From the NCBI RefSeq assembly GCF_900143535.1, contig NZ_FRFA01000007.1:62001-126000 (forward strand): a stretch of 64,000 nucleotides of DNA. The letters are read 5' to 3'. Position numbers and translations under genes: made by a program. Positions 7,844 through 16,574 of the stretch are shown here, one piece after another (position 1 is the stretch's first letter; every line of letters starts with the position of its first letter). This stretch comes from Tateyamaria sp. Alg231-49 (GTDB taxonomy: Bacteria > Pseudomonadota > Alphaproteobacteria > Rhodobacterales > Rhodobacteraceae). The notes under the pieces were generated by a model. That model was not told where the DNA came from and did no database searches. It saw nothing but the letters and a program-made list of their open reading frames with translations.

Positions 7844-8688
7844 TTGACGATCCTATGGACCGCATCGCGGCGGCGCTTGAGAGGATGTCTCCTGCGCCGA
7901 TGGCAGCACCCGACTTTGAGGCCAGCAGTGCATTTGTCTGGGGTACGGAGCCGGACCGCCTGGAGCCTGTGGCACAGGTGTCCCGGATCCCGCTGGAGCT
8001 GCTGCTGGGGGTTGAGAGGTCACGAGATACGCTGCTGGCCAACACCCGCCAGTTTGCCAAAGGTCTGCCAGCGAACAATGCTCTTTTGTGGGGTGCGCGC
8101 GGTATGGGAAAATCCAGCCTTGTCAAAGCGATACATGGCGCCCTTGAAGCAGAATTTCCGCAATTGAAGATTGTAGAACTGCACCGCGAAGACCTGCCGT
8201 CCGTGGGCCGTTTGCTGGCCGTGATGCGGCAGGCAGAGCAGGCGCGCTTTGTGCTTTATTGCGACGACCTCAGCTTTTCCCACGACGATCAGCACTATAA
8301 ATCCCTCAAGGCGGTGCTGGACGGCGGGATCGAAGGCCGTCCGGATAACGTGATCCTTTATGCCACGTCAAACCGCCGCCACCTGATGCCACGCGACATG
8401 ATCGAGAACGAGCGCGGAAGTGCGATCAACCCGTCCGAGGCCGTTGAAGAAAAGGTGTCTCTGTCGGACCGCTTTGGGCTTTGGTTGGGCTTCCATGCCT
8501 GTGATCAGGACCAGTACCTTGCAATGATCCGTGGGTACTGCGCGGCCTATGGCGTCGAGATTGACGACGACACCCTGTGGGCCGAAGCGATCGAGTGGCA
8601 GGCCACACGCGGGTCGCGGTCGGGCAGGGTCGCATGGCAGTTTTTCTGTGATCTGGCTGGGCGACGAGGTGTAAGCCTTTTGGCCTGA
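7840..8688 (+). CDS. DUF815 AAA-like ATPase
   Basis: A 282-residue P-loop ATPase of the DUF815 family (PF05673). The Walker A motif GARGMGKSS is at residues 85-93, the Walker B region reads FVLYCDDLSF, a sensor-like YATSNRRHL follows, and SLSDRFGLWLGF precedes a C-terminal helical lid. The cellular role of the family is unknown. The ATGA overlap with tatC places it in the tat operon, which hints at a role near export or quality control of Tat substrates, though synteny alone does not prove it. Confidence 0.85.
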   Translation: MIDDPMDRIAAALERMSPAPMAAPDFEASSAFVWGTEPDRLEPVAQVSRIPLELLLGVERSRDTLLANTRQFAKGLPANNALLWGARGMGKSSLVKAIHGALEAEFPQLKIVELHREDLPSVGRLLAVMRQAEQARFVLYCDDLSFSHDDQHYKSLKAVLDGGIEGRPDNVILYATSNRRHLMPRDMIENERGSAINPSEAVEEKVSLSDRFGLWLGFHACDQDQYLAMIRGYCAAYGVEIDDDTLWAEAIEWQATRGSRSGRVAWQFFCDLAGRRGVSLLA

Positions 8689-8771
8689 TCAACGGTCAAC
8701 GCGGTGTCGCGATGCCGTGTTTTACAGTCCAGGCGGCTTTCAGCTTGAAATCTACCCAGAAAAGAAAGATC

Positions 8772-8789
8772 CCCGCAAAATTGCGGGGT
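8772..8789. terminator. Hairpin between converging genes, probable terminator
   Basis: CCCCGCAA and TTGCGGGG face each other across two bases, between the tat-DUF815 operon and the minus-strand gene ending at 8909. On the minus strand it is followed by a pyrimidine/T-rich run (ATCTTTCTTTT); on the plus strand there is only a weak U-tract. Confidence 0.55.
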
Positions 8790-8908
8790 TCAACTCTGTG
8801 GCTCCAAACGAATTGCAAAGCCCTTCGCTTATACAGCTGATCCAGCCTTAGGCACGTGCAACATCCGTGCACGAGAACGGCAGATCAGTGCTGCCCGCCA
8901 CTTTAGGT

Positions 8909-9442
8909 TTAGCCTGAAATGCCGTCATTGCACTTGCGTGCTTCTTCAACAGCTGCGCTAACACCTGACAAATCGACCTTGATGGGTTGCTTTGACTTTT
9001 TCGGGAATGCAGTCAGTGTGCCTTCCTGCATGATGGCGTTGACCATGTTGTCGTCTTTGATTTTGAAGTAAGCGCCCTTGTAGTCGCCACGCAGTTCTTT
9101 GCTCTTCATACCGCGCGCGCGGCCGTCGAAAACAAAACCGTTCACGTCGATTTCGACTTTTTGGCGGTTTTTGATATCAACATCAGCCAATGTGAACACA
9201 CCGATGTAGGCATGCTTCTTGTTTTTTGTCAGGCCGATCTGGATCGCATGTCCAAAGTCGTCAGTACGCTCAATCAGGCATGCTTCACGCTCGGCGTCGA
9301 CAAAGATGTTCCATCCTTCAACGGGTGATCCGTAGACTGCGAATCCATCTGCCGCGCCCGGAATTGGATCTGCGGCTTGTGCTGGTACTGCAAAGCTCAG
9401 AGCTGCAATACATGCGCTGGCGGTGATTTTCATAAAGTTCAT
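8909..9442 (-). CDS. Exported protein of unknown function
   Basis: A 177-residue protein with a clear signal peptide ending in VPAQA-A (about residue 24). The mature part has two cysteines, one in EREACLIE and one near the end (RKCND), which may form a disulfide. The beta-rich pattern (HAIQIGLTKNKKHAYIGVF, QKVEIDVNGFVFDG) loosely recalls the IalB-like periplasmic fold, but I do not recognise the family with confidence. The ATG at 9442 has an AGAGAGACC ribosome site. It is a single gene convergent with the tat operon. Confidence 0.75.
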   Translation of the reverse strand: MNFMKITASACIAALSFAVPAQAADPIPGAADGFAVYGSPVEGWNIFVDAEREACLIERTDDFGHAIQIGLTKNKKHAYIGVFTLADVDIKNRQKVEIDVNGFVFDGRARGMKSKELRGDYKGAYFKIKDDNMVNAIMQEGTLTAFPKKSKQPIKVDLSGVSAAVEEARKCNDGISG

Positions 9443-9490
9443 TTTGGTCTCTCTTTCAATTTTTAGTTAGAGAACGGCGCAGGCTGGCTC

Positions 9491-9886
9491 TCAAGGCTTT
9501 GACTCTTGACCGCCTAGCGAAGCCCCACGGCGCCATAAATAGTAAGGTTGCGGCAGGATCACCTGCCGATTGAAAGCGTGTTCGCCGTCGTGCATCCGGT
9601 TCAAAACATACGTTATAATGTCAAAACGTATCGAATTCCGGTGATTTTGGTTTGCGGCCATTTGCTTATGGCGTCGCTGTTCTGAGTCTTGCATGGTAGC
9701 GCGGCGGAGTTTTTCGCTGTCCGTGCATGTGACAATTTGTTCGCAAAGCAGACATGAAAAGTGCTTATGATTAAGGGCTGAAATGAACCGATTGCGCGCG
9801 ACGCGTGGGCAGGTTTCACAAATTGCGGCACACCAGAAGACCTGAGGGTGGCCTAGACGCGGGGTCACAGGTGGGCGCTGTTTCAC
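9491..9886 (-). CDS. Possible small cysteine-motif protein
   Basis: The 560-base stretch between 9443 and 10002 holds one long open frame of 131 codons with a GTG start and no clear ribosome site. It contains two cysteine pairs (CETC and CLLC, about 22 residues apart) resembling a zinc ribbon, then a polar middle and an ending rich in aromatic residues (PQPYYLWRRG). Codon use is only mildly biased, so it could be real or chance. The stretch also has a perfect CGGCAGG/CCTGCCG hairpin at 9551-9568. Without a homology search this stays tentative. Confidence 0.35.
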   Translation of the reverse strand: MKQRPPVTPRLGHPQVFWCAAICETCPRVARNRFISALNHKHFSCLLCEQIVTCTDSEKLRRATMQDSEQRRHKQMAANQNHRNSIRFDIITYVLNRMHDGEHAFNRQVILPQPYYLWRRGASLGGQESKP

Positions 9887-10002
9887 AACTGAAGACCAGC
9901 CCGTTTTTGGGGCTGCCCTGATCGGTTCGAGCGTTCCGTGATGGGCACGATCAGTTGAATCATGCGCGAAATAGCGCTCAACATCTGCGACGGAGGGCCC
10001 TA

Positions 10003-11175
10003 TCAGGGCAAGTAATTCGACGGATCGACGCTATCAAACCCGTCGCGCACCTCAAAATGCACAAAGGCCTGATCGGCGCTGTCGCGCAGTTGGGCTATTG
10101 CCTCTCCACGTTTGACCGCATCCCCCTTGGTCACTTTAACCCCGGCCACATTGGCATAGACCGTCAACAGGTTGTCTGGGTGGCGCACGACGATGATCGG
10201 AACACCCTCAGCGCTTTTGGTGATGGCGGCCACGGTGCCACTGGCAGCGGCGTTCACGGGTGTGCCGGGTGCGGCCTTGATGTCGATCCCGTCATTGCGA
10301 CCTTTGGAATATCCACGGATGATGCTGCCCTGCACAGGGACCTGCATCGCAGCGTTGCTCTTTGACGGACTGGTCTCTCCTACGTCGGCGACGGATTCGG
10401 TCGTGGCGGCGGCGGCCGCTGCAGCGGCACTTGCGGTGTCGTCTGCGGGCAGGGGTTTCGTCGCGCTTGGAGGGGTTGGTGTGTCCGAGCCTGTGCCAGG
10501 CAGCGGTGTTGTGTTTGACGGCGGGGCGACGCGGGCCACGGGGATGAGCAGGTACTGACCTTCGCGCACAGCGAAATCTGTGTTCAGACCATTCCATTCG
10601 GCAAGCGATTTGACGGGCACACCATAGAGGCGCGCAATGGTAAAGGCGGTCTCACCGCGTTCGACCTGATGGCGGATCGGTTCCTGACCGGTCTCAGGCA
10701 GCGCGGTGGTCGCCACTCGCGGAGCGGCGGGTGTGGGTTCTGCGCGATCAATGGCCGAACTTGCCAATGTGCTCACATCCACGCTGCTTGGCGCGCCGAT
10801 CGCACCTGTTGGTTCAGACACCCGGCGGGGCAGGGCGATGATTTCGTCCTGTCGCAGGGGGACGTCTACTGCGATCCCGTTGAACCGTGCCAACTCATCC
10901 GCGGGCAGGCCGACACGCAGAGCCACCTCTGCGACCGTATCACCGCGCCGTGCGACGGCCACCTGATAGTTAGGGTAAGAGATCACCCCGCGTGCATCCG
11001 GTTCGGGCCGGTCAACGGTGGCATTTCGTGCCGCCTCGCGGGTGTTGAACCCGCCTTCGGGCCCGCGCAGGTCAAAGTCGAGCGGTTCGTCGCATGCCAC
11101 AAGCACACCCAAGCTGAGCGTGGCAATCATGATGCGCCCAAAACGCGCTGGGGGATTGGTCGGTGTCATCTGCAT
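10003..11175 (-). CDS. NlpD-like lipoprotein with two LysM domains and a degenerate LytM domain
   Basis: A 390-residue envelope lipoprotein: lipobox LGVLVAC with Cys28, two LysM peptidoglycan-binding repeats (about 70-115 and 165-212), a Pro/Ala-rich linker with a run of alanines, and a C-terminal M23/LytM domain (about 280-388). The metal-binding histidine expected before GxDI is replaced (RNDGIDIKA), and the later HxH reads VHFEV, so the domain is probably not a peptidase. Like NlpD/EnvC it would instead activate cell-separation amidases. It lies downstream of surE and pcm in the order known from surE-pcm-nlpD loci; no rpoS follows. Confidence 0.85.
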   Translation of the reverse strand: MQMTPTNPPARFGRIMIATLSLGVLVACDEPLDFDLRGPEGGFNTREAARNATVDRPEPDARGVISYPNYQVAVARRGDTVAEVALRVGLPADELARFNGIAVDVPLRQDEIIALPRRVSEPTGAIGAPSSVDVSTLASSAIDRAEPTPAAPRVATTALPETGQEPIRHQVERGETAFTIARLYGVPVKSLAEWNGLNTDFAVREGQYLLIPVARVAPPSNTTPLPGTGSDTPTPPSATKPLPADDTASAAAAAAAATTESVADVGETSPSKSNAAMQVPVQGSIIRGYSKGRNDGIDIKAAPGTPVNAAASGTVAAITKSAEGVPIIVVRHPDNLLTVYANVAGVKVTKGDAVKRGEAIAQLRDSADQAFVHFEVRDGFDSVDPSNYLP

Positions 11176-11262
11176 CGTCCTCTGCCGGACCCCTCTGTTT
11201 GGGGGTATTGCCGGATCATGGCACCACGTTTGGTACCGCCTCGCCGATGTTTTACACCAGTT

Positions 11263-11910
11263 TTACTCTTTGCCCAAGCCCTCGAGCAGTGGCACGAAAC
11301 GCACGTCGCGTAATTCGTGATACTCAAGGCCAGTCTCCGTCTTGTTGACCCGGATCAGACTTTGCACGGCATCGGATTGGCCGACGGGCAACACCATGAT
11401 CCCACCGACTTTCAGTTGAGCCAGCAAGGGGCCGGGCGGATCTTCGGCGGCCGCTGTCAGGATGATCCGGTCAAAGGGGGCCTGATCGGCCAGCCCGTGG
11501 CTGCCGTCACCTGTGATGGCTGTGATCGTATGCAAATCAAGCTGGGCAAAGATTTCGCGGGCCTCGTGCACGAGGCGGCGGTGTCGGTCGATGGTGTAGA
11601 CCCGGCGTGCCAGTTTCGCGAGAATGGCGGCCTGATAGCCAGACCCGGTGCCGATTTCGAGCACCTTGTCGCGTGGACTGACATTGAGCGCCTGCGTCAT
11701 CAACCCCACGACCGACGGCTGGCTGATCGTCTGCCCACATGGGATGGGCAGGGGCATATCCTCGTATGCCCGCTCGGCAAATAGCCCACGCACAAAGGGG
11801 CCGCGGTCAATCGCTTCCATTGCCTCAAGCACCCGCTTGTCCGTCACGCCGCGCGACCGCAGGGCGTAAAGGAACTGCATTTTGCGGGTTGCGAGGTCGT
11901 CTTCACTCAT
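11263..11910 (-). CDS. pcm: Protein-L-isoaspartate O-methyltransferase
   Basis: A 215-residue SAM-dependent enzyme that methylates L-isoaspartyl residues in aged proteins as the first repair step. The class I SAM motif [14 protein letters not shown] is near residue 80. The family's early [17 protein letters not shown] segment and [13 protein letters not shown] are also present. Its ATG overlaps the surE stop (ATGA at 11907-11910), so it is co-translated with surE. Confidence 0.93.
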   Translation of the reverse strand: MSEDDLATRKMQFLYALRSRGVTDKRVLEAMEAIDRGPFVRGLFAERAYEDMPLPIPCGQTISQPSVVGLMTQALNVSPRDKVLEIGTGSGYQAAILAKLARRVYTIDRHRRLVHEAREIFAQLDLHTITAITGDGSHGLADQAPFDRIILTAAAEDPPGPLLAQLKVGGIMVLPVGQSDAVQSLIRVNKTETGLEYHELRDVRFVPLLEGLGKE

Positions 11911-12689
11911 GTGGCGATGGCCCCCAAAGTGTCGAACATGTCGTGGGCGGTAAAGTCAGCGCGCATTGGCGTGACCGAGATGTAGCCATCCAGATTGACT
12001 GCAGCATCCGTGCCAGGTGCGCTTTGCACCTGTTGGTTGCCGCCCTTGATCCAAAGGAACTGCCGACCCGAAGGAGATGTGGTCGCCTCGGTGTGAAAAC
12101 CAACCCCAGGGCGCAGCCCTTGTGGGACCAGCGCAATCCCTTTGACATCTTTGGCCGCAACGGGTGGCACATTGACGTTGTAAAAGAGTTGATAATCCGG
12201 TTGGTTCTTCGGAGTGTTGGCGACAATCCGCTCAATCACGTCTTTGCCATGGGCCAGTGACGCCTCGAACGGGTCATCGAGGTCGCGATTTCCGGGTCCG
12301 AAATACTGAGAAAACGCGATGGACAGCACGCCTTGCAAGGCCCCTTCGATCGCCCCGCCGAGCGTGCCAGAGTAAAGCGCGTTTTCAGCCGAGTTGTTGC
12401 CGCGGTTCACGCCAGACAGGATCAGGTCGGGGCGTTCGTTCATGACTTCAAATAGCCCTGCCAGCACGCAATCTGCGGGGCTGCCTTCGACTGCGACGCG
12501 GGTGGGTCCGATTTTTTGGATCATGAAGGGGCGCGCATAGCTGATGCAGTGCCCGACGCCTGATTGTTCAAAGGCAGGCGCAACGGTCCAGACTTCTCCG
12601 CCCGGTCCGGCCAAGTCATGCGCGATGGTTTCGAGAACGGCGAGGCCGGGTGCCGAAATGCCGTCGTCATTGGTGATGAGAATGCGCAT
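11907..12689 (-). CDS. surE: 5'/3'-nucleotidase SurE
   Basis: A 260-residue metal-dependent nucleoside monophosphate phosphatase. The N-terminal ITNDDG motif (residues 4-9) carries the metal-binding aspartates; SGVNRGNN near residue 92 and [13 protein letters not shown] complete the active site region. I use the ATG at 12689 because the conserved protein begins [10 protein letters not shown]; an in-frame ATG 48 bases upstream adds an unlikely tail. First gene of the surE-pcm-NlpD-like operon. Confidence 0.95.
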   Translation of the reverse strand: MRILITNDDGISAPGLAVLETIAHDLAGPGGEVWTVAPAFEQSGVGHCISYARPFMIQKIGPTRVAVEGSPADCVLAGLFEVMNERPDLILSGVNRGNNSAENALYSGTLGGAIEGALQGVLSIAFSQYFGPGNRDLDDPFEASLAHGKDVIERIVANTPKNQPDYQLFYNVNVPPVAAKDVKGIALVPQGLRPGVGFHTEATTSPSGRQFLWIKGGNQQVQSAPGTDAAVNLDGYISVTPMRADFTAHDMFDTLGAIAT

Positions 12690-12742
12690 GGGTTGCCCTT
12701 TTCTTTCTTTACTATGGGGCGGGTGCGTGTGGGGCAACTGCG

Positions 12743-12781
12743 GGAGCCTCCGGCGGGGATTTTTTTAAGTCAGAGAATGAG
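12743..12781 (+). repeat. Dispersed intergenic repeat, copy A (short form)
   Basis: GGAGCCTCCGGCGGGGAT followed by a T-run and AAGTCAGAGAATGAG, lying between surE and the methyltransferase gene. The tail matches copies at 25129-25181, 27721-27754 and 48037-48094. Confidence 0.6.
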
Positions 12782-12797
12782 GACCGTTGCCCGTGGG

Positions 12798-13448
12798 TTA
12801 CGGACGGCGCGCGATGTACCCATGAGAGACGCGCGAGGGTGGGCCTTTGGCGAAAGGATAGGCGCCAATATCGCAAAAGCCTGCGCGCGCGAGCATGCTT
12901 TGAACCTTTTGGGGCGGGTAGGCGGCGTTGCCCCAGCGCCAGCGGACGAACGCCGTACACCAGTGCGGTTTCGAGAGCGCCATCACAAGGTGCCCGCCCG
13001 GGGTCAAGCGGTCAAAGAGCCAACTCAGCGCCGCGATCGGATCATCAAGGTGTTCGATCACATGGGCGCAAAGGACCACGTTCTGGGGCGGTACATCCGG
13101 CATCGCGGTGCCGAGGCCCGCGTGGATTGCCCGTGCCCCCGGCAGGCGGGACGCGGCCGATGCCAGCATAGCCGAGGAAATATCAGTAAGCGTCAGTGCC
13201 GCCGGCGCGCCATGTGCGTTGATCCACGCGCTTGCAAAGGCCCCGGTGCCAGTGCCCACATCCATAACCTTTGGATGCTGTACAGATGTGTTGGGGCACT
13301 GCCCCATCAGATCGCTGTAAGCTTCCACAAAGCCGAGTTTGGAAATGCCGTCCTGCCAGCCTGTTTCAGCAGCATCATAGATGCGGGCAAGCGTGTTGCG
13401 ACCAGAGGCGGGGCGGGGCCGGTCAAAGCGAGGTGAAATGCGCAGCAT
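12798..13448 (-). CDS. Class I SAM-dependent methyltransferase
   Basis: A 216-residue methyltransferase with motif I VMDVGTGTGAFA near residue 62, an acidic TLTDISSAML second strand, and the later AHVIEHLDDP and LTPGGHLVMAL segments usual for UbiE/BioC-type enzymes. The substrate is unknown. It precedes surE by 108 bases, with a repeat element between them, and follows the small SDR gene by about 30 bases, so co-transcription is plausible. Confidence 0.85.
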   Translation of the reverse strand: MLRISPRFDRPRPASGRNTLARIYDAAETGWQDGISKLGFVEAYSDLMGQCPNTSVQHPKVMDVGTGTGAFASAWINAHGAPAALTLTDISSAMLASAASRLPGARAIHAGLGTAMPDVPPQNVVLCAHVIEHLDDPIAALSWLFDRLTPGGHLVMALSKPHWCTAFVRWRWGNAAYPPQKVQSMLARAGFCDIGAYPFAKGPPSRVSHGYIARRP

Positions 13449-13479
13449 GGCCTTAGTCAGCCATGGCTGGTCTTTGACT

Positions 13480-14121
13480 TCAAGGGGCGAGTGCGGTCAC
13501 GATCCGTTCGGCTTCGGCCATCGGGTCGGCAAGGGGGCTGCGGTCTTCGCCCGGGTGAAAGCGGGCGCGGGTGGCCGTTGGCATTGGGGCGGGTGTTGCG
13601 ATGTGCACGCGCGGGCCGGTGCGCCCGGTTTCGGCCTGCCAAGAGCGTGCCAGTGCGATTTGTGCCGCCTTGGTTGCGCCGTAGCTGCCATAGAACGGCA
13701 TGCCTGCCTGTGGGTCGTCAAAGAACAGGGCTGTTCCTTCTGTCCCAAGAAGAGGCGCGATGTAGGTGATCAGCGTCGCAGTGGCGGTGACATTGCCTGC
13801 TACTGATTTGCTCATGTCCTTGGCATCGATCATGGCAACTGGCGCCAGAGGTGCCGCATGGATTGCCGTGTGCGCCCATATGTCCAAGCCACTCCAACGA
13901 TCATGGATGCCCCGGCACAGCGTTTGCATTGCCGCTTCAACCGTAATGTCCATGGGTGCAAGGGTTGCTGATCCGCCAAGCGCCTTGATTTGGTCATCCA
14001 GCTCTTCGAGCGCGCCGGTGGTCTTACCCACAGCAATAATGTGGTGCGTTGGCGCAAGGGTGAGGGCCAAGGCGTGGCCAAGGCCGCGCGAGGCACCGGT
14101 GATGAGTGCTGTTTTTGTCAT
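13480..14121 (-). CDS. Short-chain dehydrogenase/reductase, small
   Basis: A 213-residue SDR with TGASRGLG at residues 8-15 and YGSYGATKAA carrying the YxxxK pair, so it is likely active, unlike the SDR at 422. The NNAG motif is changed to HTAIHAAPL. It is shorter than most SDRs (about 250). The physiological substrate cannot be told. Confidence 0.85.
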   Translation of the reverse strand: MTKTALITGASRGLGHALALTLAPTHHIIAVGKTTGALEELDDQIKALGGSATLAPMDITVEAAMQTLCRGIHDRWSGLDIWAHTAIHAAPLAPVAMIDAKDMSKSVAGNVTATATLITYIAPLLGTEGTALFFDDPQAGMPFYGSYGATKAAQIALARSWQAETGRTGPRVHIATPAPMPTATRARFHPGEDRSPLADPMAEAERIVTALAP

Positions 14122-14152
14122 GTCGGCGTCTTGCCCCGCGCGGTGCGGGGCG

Positions 14153-14431
14153 TCAAGCGGCAGCGCGCGGTTGCGGTGCGGTCGGAATGCGCAAAGTGTG
14201 TGTGCCGTTGGTGGTGTTCAGGATCACAATGCCTTCGTCGATGGCGACGACCGTGCCCTGGCGCAGCTTGTCCCCGACAGACACAGTCTTGATTTTGCGA
14301 TCCGCCTGACGCAGCAGTGCCCGCCGGGTGTTTTCACTGGTAACCGTCCCGATCAGTTGCAAGCTGCGCAATGGCAGGACACCCGATTGGGTCGCCAGTT
14401 TGGCGGTGGTGGAGTTTGTCTTTTCGGACAT
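14153..14431 (-). CDS. Small PilP/GspC-like protein
   Basis: A 92-residue protein starting at the ATG at 14431. The core (LQLIGTVTSENTRRALLR, VSVGDKL, GTVVAIDEGIVILN) has the strand order of the PilP/GspC homology region that links inner and outer membrane parts of pili and type II secretion. It has no signal peptide or membrane helix of its own, and no pilus genes are nearby, so the match is to a fold rather than a proven role. Confidence 0.6.
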   Translation of the reverse strand: MSEKTNSTTAKLATQSGVLPLRSLQLIGTVTSENTRRALLRQADRKIKTVSVGDKLRQGTVVAIDEGIVILNTTNGTHTLRIPTAPQPRAAA

Positions 14432-14544
14432 GATGCCTCTTGTTGGTAAACTGCAAGAGGCGGGCGCTAACACGGTCTTTGACACTGCAAAATGGGTCAA
14501 ATGTCGCATGGGCCAAGACTTGCCCATTGACGCAGCGGCATGGG

Positions 14545-14970
14545 TCAGCGGGACAATTTCTGCCGGTGATAGGTAAAGGTCAGGTGCGCCAGTTGCGCAA
14601 TTGCGTCCTGAGGCAACGGTACGTCGAGATCGAAAGCAAGGCTGCGCCGTCCGTCATTTCCGAACTGTTGGGGAAAGCGGGTAGACATCTGGCTGGCGAG
14701 GTCGGTTTTGCAATCCACATAGGCCAGCAGTTGGCCGGGCCAGTCAGGCGACCAGTTAAGGCGCAGGGTGGACCCGGTGCGCGGGCGGCTTGGGCGCCAT
14801 GCAGGTTGGCCCCATTTGAGGGACTCGCTCAGTGGACCGTTAGATGCGGTTTCCGCAGTTTCAAAAGCGATGGCGCGTGCACTTAGCAGATGCTGTTGTG
14901 CCGATGGTGGCCATGCGGCAATTGTATTGAGGATATCGGGGCCAATGGGGTGCATACCCAAGGATTGCAC
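14545..14970 (-). CDS. DUF1801-like protein
   Basis: A 141-residue protein resembling the DUF1801/YdhG family: ESLKWGQPAWRP, then LRLNWSPDWPGQLLAYVDCKTDLA, and a RRSLAFDLDVPLP stretch. The function of the family is unknown. The GTG at 14970 is used as start; an ATG at 14955 is the alternative and neither has a well-placed ribosome site. It lies between purF (downstream) and the PilP-like gene. Confidence 0.65.
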   Translation of the reverse strand: MQSLGMHPIGPDILNTIAAWPPSAQQHLLSARAIAFETAETASNGPLSESLKWGQPAWRPSRPRTGSTLRLNWSPDWPGQLLAYVDCKTDLASQMSTRFPQQFGNDGRRSLAFDLDVPLPQDAIAQLAHLTFTYHRQKLSR

Positions 14971-15003
14971 ATCCTGTTGACGGTTTGTGTCAACAGATGG
15001 TGA

Positions 15004-16485
15004 TCACTCTGCCGCCTTCATTTCGAACCCTTTTTCGATCATGTCGGCTGGCTTCACTGGGTATTCGCCAGAGAAACACGCATCGCAGTATTGCGGGCTG
15101 CTTGCATCCCGTCCATTAGCTTCGCCCACGGCGCGGTATAGCCCGTCCAGCGAGATGAATTTGAGGCTGTCCACACCCAGATGTTCGGTCATCTCGGCTT
15201 CGCTCATTGTAGCGGCAAGCAGTTTTTCCCGTTGCGGTGTGTCCACGCCATAAAAACAAGGCCAAGCGGTGGGGGGCGATGCGATGCGGAAGTGTACCTC
15301 TTTCGCACCAGCATCGAGGATCATTTCCTTGATCTTGCGCGAGGTCGTGCCGCGCACCACCGAGTCGTCCACGAGGATCACACGCTTGCCCTTGATCAGG
15401 GCGCGGTTGACGTTGAGTTTGAGACGCACACCCATGTTGCGGATCTGCTCTGTCGGTTCAATGAAGGTGCGGCCCATGTACTGGTTGCGAATGATGCCCA
15501 TCGCATAGGGGATGCCGGATTCCAGCGAATACCCGATGGCCGCGGGCGTACCACTGTCAGGGACCGGGCAGACAAGATCCGCATCAACAGGGGCTTCTTT
15601 GGCCAGTTCACGCCCGATGTTTTCGCGGGTTTCATAGACGCTGCGCCCACCCAGAATGCTGTCGGGGCGCGAGAAATAGACGTGTTCAAAAATGCAAAAG
15701 CGCGATTTTTGACGGCGGAACGGATGATGGCTTTCGACACCGGCATCGGTGATGACAACCATCTCGCCCGGCTCAATCTCGCGCACGAACTCGGCGCCGA
15801 TGATGTCGAGCGCGCAGGTTTCGGAACTGAGCACCCAGCCTGTCGGCAGTTGACCCAGCACGAGAGGGCGGACGCCCAAGGGGTCGCGCACGCCGATCAG
15901 CTTGGTGCGTGTCATCGCCACAACGGAAAAAGCGCCTTCGACCCGGCGCAAGGCGTCTTCCATGCGTTCGGGGATGTTGCGTTGCAAAGAGCGTGCCATC
16001 AGATGGATGATGCATTCGCTGTCTGAGGAAGATTGAAAGATCGATCCGCGCTCGATCAACTCACGTCTTAGCGCGTCGGCATTGGTGATATTGCCGTTGT
16101 GAGCAATTGCAGCCCCACCCATTGCAAATTCGCCAAAGAAAGGCTGGACGTCACGGATGGCGGTTTGACCCTTGGACCCTGCGGTGGAGTAGCGCACGTG
16201 ACCGATAGACAGCGCACCGGGCAGTGTTTCCATAACTTTTTGCGATGTGAAGTTGTCACGTACATAACCAAAGCGGCGTGCAGAGTTAAAGCCGTGGTCG
16301 GGGTGGTAAGAAACTATACCGCCCGCTTCTTGTCCGCGATGTTGCAAGGCATGCAGGCCAAGCGCGACAAAGTTGGCGGCATCTACTGTGCCGAGAACTC
16401 CAAATATGCCGCACTCCTCCTTTAACTTGTCATCATCAAACGGATGGGCAGGGGGCATTAGCGCGTCGGCGTCTTGGTCGGACAA
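15004..16485 (-). CDS. purF: Amidophosphoribosyltransferase
   Basis: A 493-residue enzyme for the first committed step of purine synthesis, PRPP plus glutamine to phosphoribosylamine. EECGIFGVLG places the catalytic cysteine at residue 25, exposed after removal of a propeptide. The PRPP-binding loop VILVDDSVVRGTTS lies in the C-terminal half. The best start is a TTG at 16485 with GGAG seven bases upstream; an ATG at 16458 is the alternative. In many bacteria cvpA lies directly upstream; here a broken Hint gene separates them. Confidence 0.96.
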   Translation of the reverse strand: MSDQDADALMPPAHPFDDDKLKEECGIFGVLGTVDAANFVALGLHALQHRGQEAGGIVSYHPDHGFNSARRFGYVRDNFTSQKVMETLPGALSIGHVRYSTAGSKGQTAIRDVQPFFGEFAMGGAAIAHNGNITNADALRRELIERGSIFQSSSDSECIIHLMARSLQRNIPERMEDALRRVEGAFSVVAMTRTKLIGVRDPLGVRPLVLGQLPTGWVLSSETCALDIIGAEFVREIEPGEMVVITDAGVESHHPFRRQKSRFCIFEHVYFSRPDSILGGRSVYETRENIGRELAKEAPVDADLVCPVPDSGTPAAIGYSLESGIPYAMGIIRNQYMGRTFIEPTEQIRNMGVRLKLNVNRALIKGKRVILVDDSVVRGTTSRKIKEMILDAGAKEVHFRIASPPTAWPCFYGVDTPQREKLLAATMSEAEMTEHLGVDSLKFISLDGLYRAVGEANGRDASSPQYCDACFSGEYPVKPADMIEKGFEMKAAE

Positions 16486-16574
16486 GGGGCAGCTCCGAAT
16501 CCGTGAAAAGGGTTAGCCGGGGTGTAGCAAGCCCGGCCAGCCCTGTCACGAAAGGATCACACTTCAAACGACCT

